From positions 2,359,501 through 2,423,500 of the forward strand of contig JADJCV010000004.1 in assembly GCA_016703025.1 (NCBI GenBank): DNA of 64,000 nt. The letters run 5' to 3'. Below, piece by piece: positions 16,479-25,306 of this stretch (position 1 is the stretch's first letter; every line of letters begins with the position of its first letter). Source of the stretch: Candidatus Avedoeria danica (GTDB lineage Bacteria > Chloroflexota > Anaerolineae > Epilineales > Epilineaceae). Position numbers and translations under genes: made by a program. The notes under the pieces were generated by a model. That model ran no database searches. It was not told the DNA's origin and saw nothing but the letters and a program-made list of their open reading frames with translations.

Positions 16479-17786
16479 TCAAGGGCGAGTGGCCGCGATC
16501 CCCCGCACCACCACCGGCACAAACACCCGCCTCCCCCCACCCCACCCCGCCCACAACGGGCACCGCTCGTTCCGCGTCCGCGGCCGCGCGACGTTCTCGC
16601 GGTGGTTGTTCGCCACGTCGAACCGCTCGGCCACCTCATCCCGGACGTCGACCCGGAAGCTCGTGACCGGCGGATCACCCATCCGCATCTGGCGCGTGGC
16701 CGTCAGCACGACCTCGGCGCCGACCGCCAGCGTACCGACCTCCCAACGGATCACCTCGCCGGCGGTGTTGCCGGCCCACGCCTCCACCGCGAACGGCACC
16801 GCCGGCTGCGTACCGATGTTCGTCACGCGCGCCACGAACCGCTCGTAGTGCGTCCCGTGGATACAGCCGACATCCGCGACGGTCGCGGCGGCCAGGGCGA
16901 GGTCGGGCGCGTCCATCCCGCAGCGCAGCGTCGCGGTCATCGCCTCCAACGCCGTGACGACGATGCGCGGGTGGGCGTCACGTGCGTTGTACTGCCCGCC
17001 GGCCGGCGCGCGGCGACCCTGGAAGCGTACCTCGACCGGTGGGTCGTCCCAGTGGCTCGCCCTCTCGCCACCCGTCAGCTCCTTCGTCACCGCGTCGTAT
17101 CGCTCGAGCCAGGGCGACCGCAAGCCGTAGCAATCGTGTTCACCGTCACAAATCGTGAGGTCCCACGCCGGCCCGTCGTACGGACACATCGCCCCGCCCG
17201 GCACGAAGAGGTCGACGTGGCGTCCTCGCTGATAGAGCCCGTCGTACGTCCGGTCGATCGGCCCGTCCGTCGTGTCCACGCGCACGCCCCAGCGGACGTC
17301 GGCGTCCGGATCGCCCGACCAGCGCGCGCGAACCTCGAGGACCCAGGCGCCGGGCACGGCGGGCAGCGTATACGTGACGTGCCGCAGCGGGGCGATCGGC
17401 GCGAGCGCCTCGACGACACCCGGCCCCGTCGACCGCCAGCGTGCCGCCGTCCCTTCCGCCGCCAGTCGCTCGAGGCCGGCGGCGCGGTGGCGCGTCACGG
17501 TGATGGCGTCCGGTGCGCGAAGCGAGGCACGCGACGGGGCGAGCACGAGGCCCGCGCCGAGCGGCACGGTCAGCGGCTCGGCGAGCGTGACGATGGCGCC
17601 CGCATCCGCGCACGTGCCGTTCCAGCAGTACGTCTCGGCGACGGCGTAGGATGTAACGGGCCCGTGCGCGAAGGCGAGCGGCAGCCATGGCCCGGCGCCG
17701 CGGACTGGCGCGGCGAGCAGGACGGCTGCGGCGGACAGCGCGACGGCGGCGGTGAGGAGGGCGTGGCGGAGGGGGCGGTGGTTCAT
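16479..17786 (-). CDS. Secreted CARDB-like repeat protein
   Basis: About 435 residues. Signal peptide (HALLTAAVALSAAAVLLAA, cleavage near VRGA) followed at once by GPWLPLAFAHG. The middle is an unrecognised beta-rich region with several Cys (ETYCWNGTCAD, MCPYDGP, CDGEHDCYG), and the C-terminal third is CARDB-like (VARVTNIGTQPAV ... FDVANNHREN). The chain ends GRRVFVPVVVRGIAATRP. The ATG at 17786 starts just before the signal peptide; an alternative ATG is two codons upstream at 17792. It is divergent from the Dus gene and probably transcribed away from it. A cell-surface or adhesion role is likely; the function is otherwise unknown. Confidence 0.72.
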   Translation of the reverse strand: MNHRPLRHALLTAAVALSAAAVLLAAPVRGAGPWLPLAFAHGPVTSYAVAETYCWNGTCADAGAIVTLAEPLTVPLGAGLVLAPSRASLRAPDAITVTRHRAAGLERLAAEGTAARWRSTGPGVVEALAPIAPLRHVTYTLPAVPGAWVLEVRARWSGDPDADVRWGVRVDTTDGPIDRTYDGLYQRGRHVDLFVPGGAMCPYDGPAWDLTICDGEHDCYGLRSPWLERYDAVTKELTGGERASHWDDPPVEVRFQGRRAPAGGQYNARDAHPRIVVTALEAMTATLRCGMDAPDLALAAATVADVGCIHGTHYERFVARVTNIGTQPAVPFAVEAWAGNTAGEVIRWEVGTLAVGAEVVLTATRQMRMGDPPVTSFRVDVRDEVAERFDVANNHRENVARPRTRNERCPLWAGWGGGRRVFVPVVVRGIAATRP

Positions 17787-17868
17787 GGACATATTAACGG
17801 ACGAGTGGAAGGTTTCGGACCGGTGGCACGTCGGTGTGGGGCCCCCACCCACCACATCGCCCCGCCGG

Positions 17869-17874
17869 TATACT
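17869..17874 (+). promoter_or_regulatory. -10 box for a probably leaderless dus mRNA
   Basis: TATACT ends nine bases before the ATG at 17884, so transcription would begin at or within a few bases of the start codon. There is no Shine-Dalgarno sequence before this ATG and no convincing -35 hexamer. Both facts fit a leaderless message. Confidence 0.5.
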
Positions 17875-17883
17875 TCTACTACG

Positions 17884-18963
17884 ATGAACGACCTCCACCC
17901 CGCACCCCCCGGCCACATCCCCGGCCAACCCCTGACCGCCCTCGCTCCGATGCAGGACGTCACCCACCTGCCGTTCATGCGCGTCATCGCGCACTACGGG
18001 GCGCCGGACTGCTTCTTCACTGAGTACTTCCGCGTGCACGAGGTATCGTGCCCGGAGCCGCACATCCTGCGCTCGATCACGGACCACGCCACCGGCCGCG
18101 CGGTGTTCGCGCAGCTCATCGGCGAGCACATCCCGTCGATGGTGCGCACCGCCAAGGCCCTCTCCGCCTACCCCGTGGCCGGCATCGACCTGAACATGGG
18201 CTGCCCGGCGCCGAAGATCTACAAGAAGAACGTCGGCGGCGGGCTGCTGCGCGATCCGGACAAGGTCGACGCGCTGCTCGGCGCGCTGCGCGACGCCGTG
18301 CGCGGCCGCTTCACCGTCAAGATGCGCGTCGGCTTCGACAACACCGAGCCCTTCGAGCGCATCCTCGCCCTCGTCAACAAGCACGGCGTCGACCTGCTGA
18401 CGATCCACGGCCGCACCGTCGCCGAGATGTACCGCCCCGGCGTCCGCTACGACCTCATCGCCCAGGCGGTTCGTTCTGTTCGCTGCCCGGTGCTCGCCAA
18501 CGGCGACGTCACGTCCGCCGCGACAGCCGTCGCCGTCCTGTCTGCAACCGGCGCAGCCGGGGTAATGATCGGCCGCCACGCCATCCGAAACCCGTGGATC
18601 TTCCGCCAGACGCGCGACGTGCTCGCCGGCCGCCCGGTCACGCCCGTCACGCTCGCCGAGGTGCGCGAGTACATCGATCGCCTCTACCGCGAGACCACGT
18701 CGCCGACCGCGTCCAGCGTCGCCCACGTGCACAAGCTCAAGAAGTACCTGAACTTTATCGGCCAGAGCGTCGATCCCGACGGAACGTTCCTGCACCAGAT
18801 GCGCCGCGCCATATCCGAGACCGAGCTCTTCCACATCTGCGACCGCCACCTGCTCAGCGAGCCCGACCGCCACGCGTCGATCGAGCCGTACCCAGGCGTC
18901 TTCGCGCGGCCGAACAGCGAGGCGCCACTGGACGGGTGCTCGTTGGCGACGGTAACCGGTTGA
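17884..18963 (+). CDS. tRNA-dihydrouridine synthase
   Basis: 359-residue FMN-dependent dihydrouridine synthase (COG0042). Motifs seen: the N-terminal LAPMQDVTHLPF, the catalytic Cys107 in NMGCPAPK followed by GGGLL, LTIHGRT, LANGDV and GVMIGRHAI. It reduces uridine in the D-loop of tRNA with NADPH. The subfamily (DusA, B or C) is not assigned, although the overall form is nearest the bacterial DusB-like group. The length is typical. It is monocistronic, convergent with the ABC-F gene, and probably starts on a leaderless mRNA. Confidence 0.9.
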   Translation: MNDLHPAPPGHIPGQPLTALAPMQDVTHLPFMRVIAHYGAPDCFFTEYFRVHEVSCPEPHILRSITDHATGRAVFAQLIGEHIPSMVRTAKALSAYPVAGIDLNMGCPAPKIYKKNVGGGLLRDPDKVDALLGALRDAVRGRFTVKMRVGFDNTEPFERILALVNKHGVDLLTIHGRTVAEMYRPGVRYDLIAQAVRSVRCPVLANGDVTSAATAVAVLSATGAAGVMIGRHAIRNPWIFRQTRDVLAGRPVTPVTLAEVREYIDRLYRETTSPTASSVAHVHKLKKYLNFIGQSVDPDGTFLHQMRRAISETELFHICDRHLLSEPDRHASIEPYPGVFARPNSEAPLDGCSLATVTG

Positions 18964-19013
18964 CCTGGGGCCGTCCCGATACGCCGCCGCCCTCGTGATT
19001 CCCGCCCCAGATA

Positions 19014-20936
19014 TCAACCCGCCAACTCGCTCAACGCCAACCACCTCTCCGTGGCGGCATCCAGGGCATCGGCGACCGTGGCCAGGTCGTCGGATAGCGA
19101 TTGCAGGCGCGTGAAGTCGCTGCCGGCCGTCTCGATGGCCGTGGTCAGCGCCTTTTGGCGGGCTTCGAGGTCGGCGATCGTTTGCTCGAGGCCCTCGAGC
19201 TCACGCGATTCCTTCCACGTGCGCTTGCGGGACGATGGCGACGGCGACGGCGCATTGGCGTCGCGGACACGGCCGTCGACCTTGACGGGCGCGCGGACGC
19301 CGGCGGTGGACGCGGCGCCGGTGGCCGCCTGCGCCCGCTGCTCGCCGCGAATCCGCAGGAACGATTCGAACGGCGTCGGGTAGCCCACGTGCAGCCGCCC
19401 GTCCTCAAGCACCGCCAGCTGGTCCACGACGCGGTCGAGGAAGTAGCGGTCGTGGCTCACGACGATGACCGTGCCGGTGAACGTGTCGAGAAACGACTCG
19501 AGGACGCCGAGGGTCTCGATGTCGAGGTCGTTCGTCGGCTCGTCCAGGAGCAGCACGTTCGGGCGGTGGATGAGGGTGCGCAGGAGGTAGAGGCGCCGCC
19601 GCTCACCGCCGGACAGGCTGCCGATCTGGGCGTGCTGTTGCGGTCCCGGGAAGAGCAGCCACTCCAGCATCCGGGAGGACGTCACCTGGGACCCATCCGC
19701 CATGCGGATGACGGGCGCCTCCTGGTCGATGTAGTCGATCACCTTCATGTCGTCGCGCAGCGCCGCGCTCCGCTGGTCGAAGTAGCCGACGGCGACGGTC
19801 TCGCCCCACTTGATGTCGCCCTCGGAGGCGTCGAGCACGCCGGCCAGGATGTCGAGCAGCGTGCTCTTGCCGGCGCCGTTCGGGCCGACGATCCCGATTC
19901 GGTCGCCGGGACCGAGGCTCAGGTCGACGCCGGACAGGACGGCGCGGCCATCGAACACCTTGCCGATCCCGGTGGCCGCCAGCACCTGCTTGCCGAGCCG
20001 TCGGCCCGCCAGCGCCAGCGCGACGCGGTCCTCGCCGCTGTCATACTGGATCTGCTGCATCTCCTCGACCCGCTGGATGCGCGCCTTCTGCTTCGTGCTG
20101 CGCGCCTTGGCACCCCGCCGCAGCCACTCCAGCTCGCGCCGCAGCTGCCCCCGGCGCGTGTCCTCCATCTTGGCCAGCCGCTCGTGGCGCTGGCTGCGCT
20201 GCTCGAGGTAGTGGCGGTAGCTGCCGGGATAGCTCACGAGCTGCCGCCGATCCAGCTCGAGGATGCGGTTCGCCACGCGGTCGAGGAAGTAGCGGTCGTG
20301 GGTGACCATCAACAGGGCGCGCGGGCTGCGCAGCAGGTACTGCTCCAGCCAGGCGATCGTCTCCGCGTCCACGTGGTTCGTCGGCTCGTCGAGCACGAGC
20401 AGGTCCGCTGGATCGATGAGCGCCTTGGCCAGCGCGACCCGCTTCTGCTGCCCACCGCTCAGCGTGCCGACGCGGGCATCGACGTCGGTGATGCCGAGCC
20501 GGTGGAGCACCGCCTTGGCCTCGGCCTCCGCCGCCCAGCCCGACGTGCGATCGAGCTCCGCCGCCAACCGCGACAGCCGCGCCTGCCCGGCTGCGTCGTC
20601 CGGCGCCGCCACGAGGGCGACGTTCATGGCGTGGTAGTCGCGCAGCAGCGACAACACCGGCGCGTCCGCGGCGTACACCGCCTCGAGCACGGTGTGCGAC
20701 GGATCGAGGACGGGCTCCTGCGGCAGGTAGACGACGCGCACGCCGCCCCAGACCGTCACCGTACCGGCATCGGGCGGCTCCGCGCCGGCGACGATCCGCA
20801 GCAGCGTCGTCTTGCCGCTGCCGTTGATGCCGATCAGCCCGATCCGATCGCCCGTGTTCAGGCGAAGGTCGATGTCGTCCAGCAGGACGCGCTCGCTGAA
20901 CTGCTTGGCGATGTGCTCGAGGGTGACGAGGTTCAT
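19014..20936 (-). CDS. ABC-F ATPase (Uup/EttA-like)
   Basis: 640-residue soluble protein with two ABC domains. First: GINGSGKTT, LSGGQQKR, LVLDEPTNHVD. Second: GPNGAGKST, LSGGERRR, LLLDEPTNDLD. The linker between them is long and charged (the ARM/P-site tRNA-interaction region with RRGAKARSTKQKARI). A C-terminal coiled coil (about 570-640) is of the Uup type. ABC-F proteins act on the ribosome, resolving stalled or antibiotic-blocked complexes. The ATG at 20936 begins MNLVTLEHIAK; the frame extends upstream through a repeat-rich gap and that extension is not coding. Confidence 0.93.
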   Translation of the reverse strand: MNLVTLEHIAKQFSERVLLDDIDLRLNTGDRIGLIGINGSGKTTLLRIVAGAEPPDAGTVTVWGGVRVVYLPQEPVLDPSHTVLEAVYAADAPVLSLLRDYHAMNVALVAAPDDAAGQARLSRLAAELDRTSGWAAEAEAKAVLHRLGITDVDARVGTLSGGQQKRVALAKALIDPADLLVLDEPTNHVDAETIAWLEQYLLRSPRALLMVTHDRYFLDRVANRILELDRRQLVSYPGSYRHYLEQRSQRHERLAKMEDTRRGQLRRELEWLRRGAKARSTKQKARIQRVEEMQQIQYDSGEDRVALALAGRRLGKQVLAATGIGKVFDGRAVLSGVDLSLGPGDRIGIVGPNGAGKSTLLDILAGVLDASEGDIKWGETVAVGYFDQRSAALRDDMKVIDYIDQEAPVIRMADGSQVTSSRMLEWLLFPGPQQHAQIGSLSGGERRRLYLLRTLIHRPNVLLLDEPTNDLDIETLGVLESFLDTFTGTVIVVSHDRYFLDRVVDQLAVLEDGRLHVGYPTPFESFLRIRGEQRAQAATGAASTAGVRAPVKVDGRVRDANAPSPSPSSRKRTWKESRELEGLEQTIADLEARQKALTTAIETAGSDFTRLQSLSDDLATVADALDAATERWLALSELAG

Positions 20937-21241
20937 GGGGAGGGTACTGTAAGTGGGGGGAGGGGGCGGGGCAAATGGGGGCAGGGCGGTACCCTGCGCG
21001 GCACGGAGGGCGATGGCCCACGCCCCCGCCCCCGGCACGCTTCGCGCGCCGACCCCTCCCCCAATGCAGGTGGAGGGGTAAGGAGGACCCGCAATCGCGT
21101 TCTGTGTAGATCGCAATGGGTCCCGCCCCCAGCATTGGGGGCGGGACAGGCCGGCGAAGCCGGCCAGGGAGGGGGCCTTCGTCGGGATGCGCAGCACGGT
21201 GGGACCCGTCCAACCAGAGGCGAAGCCCCTACAATCGCCCC
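20937..21241. other. Repeat-rich intergenic gap
   Basis: No gene. It holds a weak hairpin with arms CCCCTCC (21052-21058) and GGAGGGG (21072-21078) followed by the double-hairpin element at 21120-21165. The end reads AAGCCCCTACAATCGCCCC, which resembles the border of the GTAGGGGC palindromes. It separates two divergent genes, so promoters for both should lie here, but none is clear. Confidence 0.6.
21120..21165. repeat. Double-hairpin REP-like element, copy 1
   Basis: Hairpin one has 12-base-pair perfect arms (21120-21131 and 21136-21147) and a GCAT loop. One base later comes hairpin two with 7-base-pair arms GGCCGGC/GCCGGCC and a GAA loop (21149-21165). AGGGAGGGGG follows. The element at 59810 has the same geometry with different stem sequences. 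Confidence 0.8.
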
Positions 21242-21733
21242 ATGCCACCCCCCGCCCCGCCCGCACCGCCCGACCCGCGACCCCCGACGCTCGTCGTCGA
21301 CGCCGACGGCTGCCCCGTGAAGAACGAAGTCTACCGCGTCGGGCGGCGGTACGGGTTGAAGGTGATCCTCGTCGCCAACACCCAGCTCGGCGGCCCGCCG
21401 ATGGAAGGCGTCGAGCGCATCGTCGTCCGGAGCGGCCTCGACACGGCCGACGACTGGATCGCCGAGCACGTCGGACCGCGGGACATCGTCGTGACCGCCG
21501 ACATCCCGCTCGCCTCGCGCTGCGTCGCCGCCGGCGCCCGCGCCCTCAGCCCCCGCGGCCGCGTGTTCACGCCCGACGACGTCGGCGACGCGCTGGCGAC
21601 GCGCGACCTCCTGACCAGCCTGCGCGAGGGCGGCGTCATGACCGGCGGTCCGCCGCCGTTCACGCCGCGGGACCGGTCGAAGTTCCTGCAGAAGTTGGAT
21701 GAGCTGGTGCAGGCGGCGCTGCGGGCGGAGTGA
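21242..21733 (+). CDS. YaiI/YqxD family protein (DUF188)
   Basis: 163-residue protein of the UPF0178 family (DUF188), a PIN/NYN-like nuclease fold of unknown substrate. Conserved elements are VVDADGCPVK with acidic residues early, VTADIPLASR in the middle and TPRDRSKFLQKLDE at the end. The length is typical (about 150-165). The first ten residues are Pro-rich. It is convergent with the PPTase operon, and its last 74 bases overlap antisense with the next hypothetical gene. Confidence 0.88.
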   Translation: MPPPAPPAPPDPRPPTLVVDADGCPVKNEVYRVGRRYGLKVILVANTQLGGPPMEGVERIVVRSGLDTADDWIAEHVGPRDIVVTADIPLASRCVAAGARALSPRGRVFTPDDVGDALATRDLLTSLREGGVMTGGPPPFTPRDRSKFLQKLDELVQAALRAE

Positions 21734-22136
21734 CGGGCGGGTCGACGGCGTCGTCCGCCAGCGCCACCAGCCAGCGGTTCAACGCTTCGCGCGCCGCCGG
21801 CAGCGTTTGCATGGCCGTCCGGTTGGCGACCAAGGACGATGCCGTCGCGACGTCGAGCAACGCGCGGAAGGGGTCGGCGGCGCAGCGCTCGCCCGCGACG
21901 AGGGCGAGCGGCCAGTGAACGGCGAGGATGTCGGCGAACGCGGCGTGGCGCGCGGCGAGGGCACGGCGCAGTTCGTCCCACTCGGATGCGTCCGCACTGT
22001 CGGCGATGTTGGCGCGGAAGACGCGGATCACGAACGCCTCGACGCGGTCCCAGCCGGCGACGAATTCGGCCAAGGCGATGTCCTCAGCACGGCCGGGCGG
22101 CAGCAGCGACTGCAGGTGCGCGGTGTACGGGTTCAT
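21660..22136 (-). CDS. Hypothetical helical protein downstream of PPTase
   Basis: 158-residue protein with no recognised family. It is mostly alpha-helical and Ala/Leu-rich (LAEFVAGWDRVEAFVIRVF, ALAARHAAFADILAVHW), without signal peptide or membrane helices. The last 28 residues are Pro/Ala/Thr-rich. The ATG at 22136 follows the PPTase stop by 11 bases, so the two genes probably form an operon. The low-complexity tail overlaps the convergent DUF188 gene by 74 bases. Confidence 0.55.
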   Translation of the reverse strand: MNPYTAHLQSLLPPGRAEDIALAEFVAGWDRVEAFVIRVFRANIADSADASEWDELRRALAARHAAFADILAVHWPLALVAGERCAADPFRALLDVATASSLVANRTAMQTLPAAREALNRWLVALADDAVDPPVTPPAAPPAPAHPTSAGTSTGPAA

Positions 22137-22147
22137 CGTAGAGGGAA

Positions 22148-22933
22148 TCACGCAGGCCATCGCCAGCAGGCGAGCGACGGGCCGGGTCGATCGACGGCCA
22201 GCGCGCCGTAGTAGCCGGGGCCGGGCGTCAGGCGTCGCACGGACCACGCGCCGGTCGAGGTGTCGTCGGCGATCGTGCCGCCGAGCGTCAGCGATCCATC
22301 CGCGTGGACGTCGACGTCGAAGCGCGTGAAGCCTGCCGACAGGCCGGCGCCGATCGCCTTGGTGTACGCTTCCTTGGCCGTCCAGAGCGTGAAGAACGCG
22401 TCGCGCCAGCCGTCAGCCGATTGCCCGGCCAGATAGGTCTGCTCGACCGGCGAGAAGTACCGCGCCGCGATCGCCGCCAGGTCGTTGTGGCCGCGCCCGG
22501 TCTCGACGTCGACCCCGACGCGGCAGCCGCGCGCCACGGCGACGAGGGCGAGGCCGCCCGAGTGGCTGAGGTTGAACGCGAGGTCGGCAGTGGCGAGGCC
22601 ATCGGCCCGGTCGATGCCCGTCGCCAGGTGCGGCTTGCCGAGGTCGTCCACGACGAACGCGACGTCGCCCGGCGCACACCCCGCATATCGCGCCAATACC
22701 TGCCGCAGCCGCGCCCGCGCCACGCAGAAGCGCACGCCGTCGATCGGGCGGCGGAAGCGCGCCACGCGCAGCCGCTCGTCGGGGGCGAGGACGAGGGCGT
22801 TGAGCGCGGCGACATCGACGCCCGGCAGATCCAGCTCGATGCGCCAGACGTGGACGTCGCCGGGCGCGAGGACGAGGTCGCTCGGCGGCGGCAGCCAGAC
22901 ACGGGCATCGATCGCGCCGTCAGGCACGGTCAC
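22148..22933 (-). CDS. 4'-phosphopantetheinyl transferase, Sfp type
   Basis: 261-residue Sfp-type transferase, which attaches 4'-phosphopantetheine from CoA to a Ser of acyl or peptidyl carrier proteins. The signatures are FNLSHSGGLALVAV, the metal-binding GVDVE and FTLWTAKEAYTKA. The start is a GTG at 22933, with a second GTG two codons later. No carrier protein or synthase gene is in the window, so its substrate lies elsewhere. The hypothetical gene follows 11 bases downstream. Confidence 0.92.
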   Translation of the reverse strand: MTVPDGAIDARVWLPPPSDLVLAPGDVHVWRIELDLPGVDVAALNALVLAPDERLRVARFRRPIDGVRFCVARARLRQVLARYAGCAPGDVAFVVDDLGKPHLATGIDRADGLATADLAFNLSHSGGLALVAVARGCRVGVDVETGRGHNDLAAIAARYFSPVEQTYLAGQSADGWRDAFFTLWTAKEAYTKAIGAGLSAGFTRFDVDVHADGSLTLGGTIADDTSTGAWSVRRLTPGPGYYGALAVDRPGPSLACWRWPA

Positions 22934-22996
22934 GCTACGTGCTCAACGCGTCGGCGCGCTTGGGTCATCGGCCGATGTTGTCATAGGGCGATGATG

Positions 22997-23539
22997 TCAT
23001 AGGCCCATGATATCGTCCCGGACGCGCTCGGCATCGGACTTGGAGGTCGAACCCACCGGCACCGCCTCCTCGTCCCCCCGCAGCCGCAGCAACAGGAAGT
23101 CATCGTCCACCCCGAACCCCGCCCGCTCGTAGAACGGCTTCGCCCGCTCGGCCGGCGAGACGATCAGCTCCTCGAAGTCCTGCTCCCGCGCCCACGCCAC
23201 CACATGTGCCAGCAGCGCCGCGCCGATGCCCTGGTTCCGGTAGGCCGGCACGGTGTAGCAGTCCGTCACGTACCCCCACTGGTCCGACGTCCGGCACGGC
23301 CGGGGCACGGGCGATATCTTGTGCACGGACATCGTGCTCACGATCAACCCGTCCGCCTCGGCGATCCAGCGCGTCCACGTCCCGTCGGCCACGCCGGTGA
23401 TGAAGTGCGCCAGAAACCGCCGCTCGAACGCGTCGAACGACTCGACGGGCACCTCGCCGCCCTCGGCGCGGAAGTCCCAGCGCATGCGCGCGAGGAGGAG
23501 GGCGTCGGCGGGGGCGGCCTTGCGGAATGTGGGGGGCAT
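22997..23539 (-). CDS. GNAT-family N-acetyltransferase
   Basis: 180-residue acyltransferase of the GNAT fold. Motif A is YRNQGIGAALLAHVVAW, with preceding strands (GYVTDCYTVP) and a C-terminal KPFYERAGF motif B. The ATG at 23539 begins MPPTFRKAAPAD, the usual start pattern for this family; the frame extends to 23623 but lacks a better site. The acceptor substrate cannot be predicted. It is upstream of the PPTase gene on the same strand with a gap of about 60 bases. Confidence 0.85.
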   Translation of the reverse strand: MPPTFRKAAPADALLLARMRWDFRAEGGEVPVESFDAFERRFLAHFITGVADGTWTRWIAEADGLIVSTMSVHKISPVPRPCRTSDQWGYVTDCYTVPAYRNQGIGAALLAHVVAWAREQDFEELIVSPAERAKPFYERAGFGVDDDFLLLRLRGDEEAVPVGSTSKSDAERVRDDIMGL

Positions 23540-23684
23540 GGGGGTCCTCGGGGGGCGGGTCACGTACGCCCTCAAACCTGGCGTCGGGACGACGATAGCA
23601 CGGGGCTTGGGTGCGCCGGACACCTGGGAGGGTCAAGGTCGATGGCCAACTGCGCGGGGCCGATGGTTGTCGGAGACCCTGGAC

Positions 23685-23790
23685 CTAAGCGTTGACGGTA
23701 AGTCTCACGCCCAACGCCCGAAGCACCTTGAGCACGGTGTCATACCGCGGCTTCGCGCCGGGCGCGAGCGCCTTGTACAGGCTCGTTCAA
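23685..23790 (-). pseudogene. HigA-type antitoxin remnant
   Basis: Only the C-terminal 33 codons of a HigA/addiction-module antidote are recognisable: SLYKALAPGAKPRYD then TVLKVLRALGVRLTVNA and a stop. A TGA precedes this part in frame. Just upstream, in another frame, MADDVRIER could be what is left of the helix-turn-helix. No partner toxin gene remains nearby. It lies beside the Uma2/HU accessory cluster, a typical place for toxin-antitoxin debris. Confidence 0.65.
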
Positions 23791-23910
23791 TCCTCACGTC
23801 ATCCGCCATCGCCGAGGTTGCCGAGGCCAGCCATCTTGGGGATGAGAGACCGATGCCCGGCACGGTCAATTGCCCGCCGCCGAAGAGAAACATGGCTCAT
23901 CGCCCGATTT

Positions 23911-23990
23911 CAACATTGAATCCCGACCACAATCAACATTGCTCTTCACCCAGAATCAACATTGAATCCCGACCACAATCAATGTTGCTC
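23911..23990. repeat. Two 34-bp direct repeats, 46-bp period
   Basis: Units at 23911-23944 and 23957-23990 are nearly identical and AT-richer than the surroundings. Each contains CAACATTGAATCCCGACC and ends AATCAACATTGCTC or a close variant. The second unit overlaps the last codons and stop of the Uma2 gene. With only two units this is not a CRISPR array. Confidence 0.75.
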
Positions 23991-24608
23991 CCCACCCTCC
24001 CGAAACCGCACCCGCAGCACCACCCCCACGTCCACCGCCACAGCCGGCGCGCACATCGGCGCCACGCGCTCGCCATCGCCATGCACCATCATCTCACGAT
24101 ACCGCCGCCCATGCGGGTCGCGGTGGACCTCGAGGCGCCGCTCCGGCAGGCTGACGAGCCAGACCTCGGGCACGCCGTGGCGCGCGTACAGCGGCAGCTT
24201 GCGGCGGCGGTCGTGGGACAGCGAGGTGTTGGCGACCTCCACGGCCAGCAGGACGTCGGAGACGTTGGGCACTCGGAGGCAGTACTCGTTGGGCTCAGGG
24301 CGCAGGAGGGCGACATCGGGTCGGACCACCGAGTCATCGCCGAGGCGGACCGCGTTTTCAGTCCAGACGACGAATCGGTCCCCTTCCCGTGCCATGAATA
24401 GGCGGGTCAGGGCCATCTGACACGAAGCGTGGAGAGGTCCGGGCGTCGGAACCACGAAGATCTCGCCTTCGATCAACTCGGTGTGCTGATCGGGCGGAAT
24501 GAAGCCGGTGTCGCACAGCGCCAAGTACTGGTCGGCAGTAAACCGCCAGCGGACTTGCCGGCGCGCACGCAGCGGCATGGAAGGAACTTGGACGGCCATC
24601 GGCTCCAT
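23979..24608 (-). CDS. Uma2 family endonuclease-like protein (copy 1)
   Basis: 209-residue DUF820/Uma2 protein with the PD-(D/E)XK fold: ELIEGEIFV (Glu), RPDVALLRP (Asp), LAVEVANTSL (Glu-X-) and LPLYARHGVPEVWLV. The family is expanded in cyanobacteria and Chloroflexi and is predicted to be a nuclease, but its role is unproven. The ATG at 24608 (MEPMAVQ) is matched by the paralogue start MEPMAVR. The 5' flank, including a -10-like TATGCT and CAGGATGGAG, is conserved between both copies. The protein is about 65 percent identical to copy 2 by eye. Confidence 0.85.
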   Translation of the reverse strand: MEPMAVQVPSMPLRARRQVRWRFTADQYLALCDTGFIPPDQHTELIEGEIFVVPTPGPLHASCQMALTRLFMAREGDRFVVWTENAVRLGDDSVVRPDVALLRPEPNEYCLRVPNVSDVLLAVEVANTSLSHDRRRKLPLYARHGVPEVWLVSLPERRLEVHRDPHGRRYREMMVHGDGERVAPMCAPAVAVDVGVVLRVRFREGGEQH

Positions 24609-24751
24609 CCTGATCGGGGCGTCTCGCGGGTACGTCGCACAAGCATAGCAGCGAGCATATCGGCCAAACAGCCGTGGCAACAGGTCGCGCGCGACAGGTC
24701 GGTGACAGCTTGGCGACATTGCCGCGCCACGTGCTCGCCGCGAGCCAAACA

Positions 24752-24781
24752 GAGGAGCCGCCCCCATCGGGACGGCTCCTC
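24752..24781. terminator. Hairpin between Uma2 copy 1 and HU-like gene
   Basis: Perfect 9-base-pair stem (GAGGAGCCG / CGGCTCCTC) with a 12-base loop. There is no good T-run on either side, so it may be a Rho-independent terminator of weak type for the HU-like gene, or an mRNA-end stabiliser. Both neighbouring genes are on the minus strand. Confidence 0.5.
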
Positions 24782-24850
24782 TCGATGCCCCTATTCAGTT
24801 GTCCCCATCGGCCGGGCCGATCGCATCGGCCCATCCAAACGCGCGCCGCC

Positions 24851-25306
24851 TCACGCCACCTTCGTCGCTCCGGTCCCGGTTCCGGCCCCAGCCCCAACCC
24901 CCTTGACCGGCATGTCCATCGGATCGTCCGGGTGCTCCCGGTCCCACCGCTCCTTCAGCGCCGCCATGTCCATCCCGATCGACTCGCGGCGCACGACGCC
25001 GCCGTGGAACGCGTCCACGTGGGACACCGCGGCGCGGAGCGACTTGTCGAGGCGGACGCTCGGGTACATCGAGCCGTCCAGGCGGATGTGCGGGCTGAAG
25101 ATGCCGATGCCGGGCAGGCGGACGCGGACGCCAGCGCTCAGCTGCTCGGCCAGCTCGCGCGCCAGCTCCTGGAGAACCATCTGGGCGATCGGCTGGGTGA
25201 CGAGCGTTCCGATGGAGAGCCGCGCGGCCAGCTCGTCGATCTCCATCGGTGGTGCGCCGGAGAGGCGCGGGCGGTAGGCGTTGATCGCCTTGATCCAGCT
25301 TGTCAT
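24851..25306 (-). CDS. HU/IHF-like DNA-binding domain protein
   Basis: 151-residue protein with an HU-like fold of the variant group (DUF4469/PF14848-like). Segments: an N-terminal helix pair (MEIDELAARLS, QPIAQMVLQELARELA) then the beta-arm region GVRVRLPGIGIFSPHIRLDG and a basic VRLDKSLRAAV. The C-terminal 40 residues are acidic then Gly/Ala-rich. Such proteins bind DNA non-specifically or at bends. The gene lies between two Uma2 paralogues. The ATG at 25306 follows AAGGAAC. Confidence 0.7.
   Translation of the reverse strand: MTSWIKAINAYRPRLSGAPPMEIDELAARLSIGTLVTQPIAQMVLQELARELAEQLSAGVRVRLPGIGIFSPHIRLDGSMYPSVRLDKSLRAAVSHVDAFHGGVVRRESIGMDMAALKERWDREHPDDPMDMPVKGVGAGAGTGTGATKVA

Noticed and set aside
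23911..23990. Direct repeats considered as a CRISPR array
   Set aside because: Only two units with a 12-base gap and no cas genes nearby.
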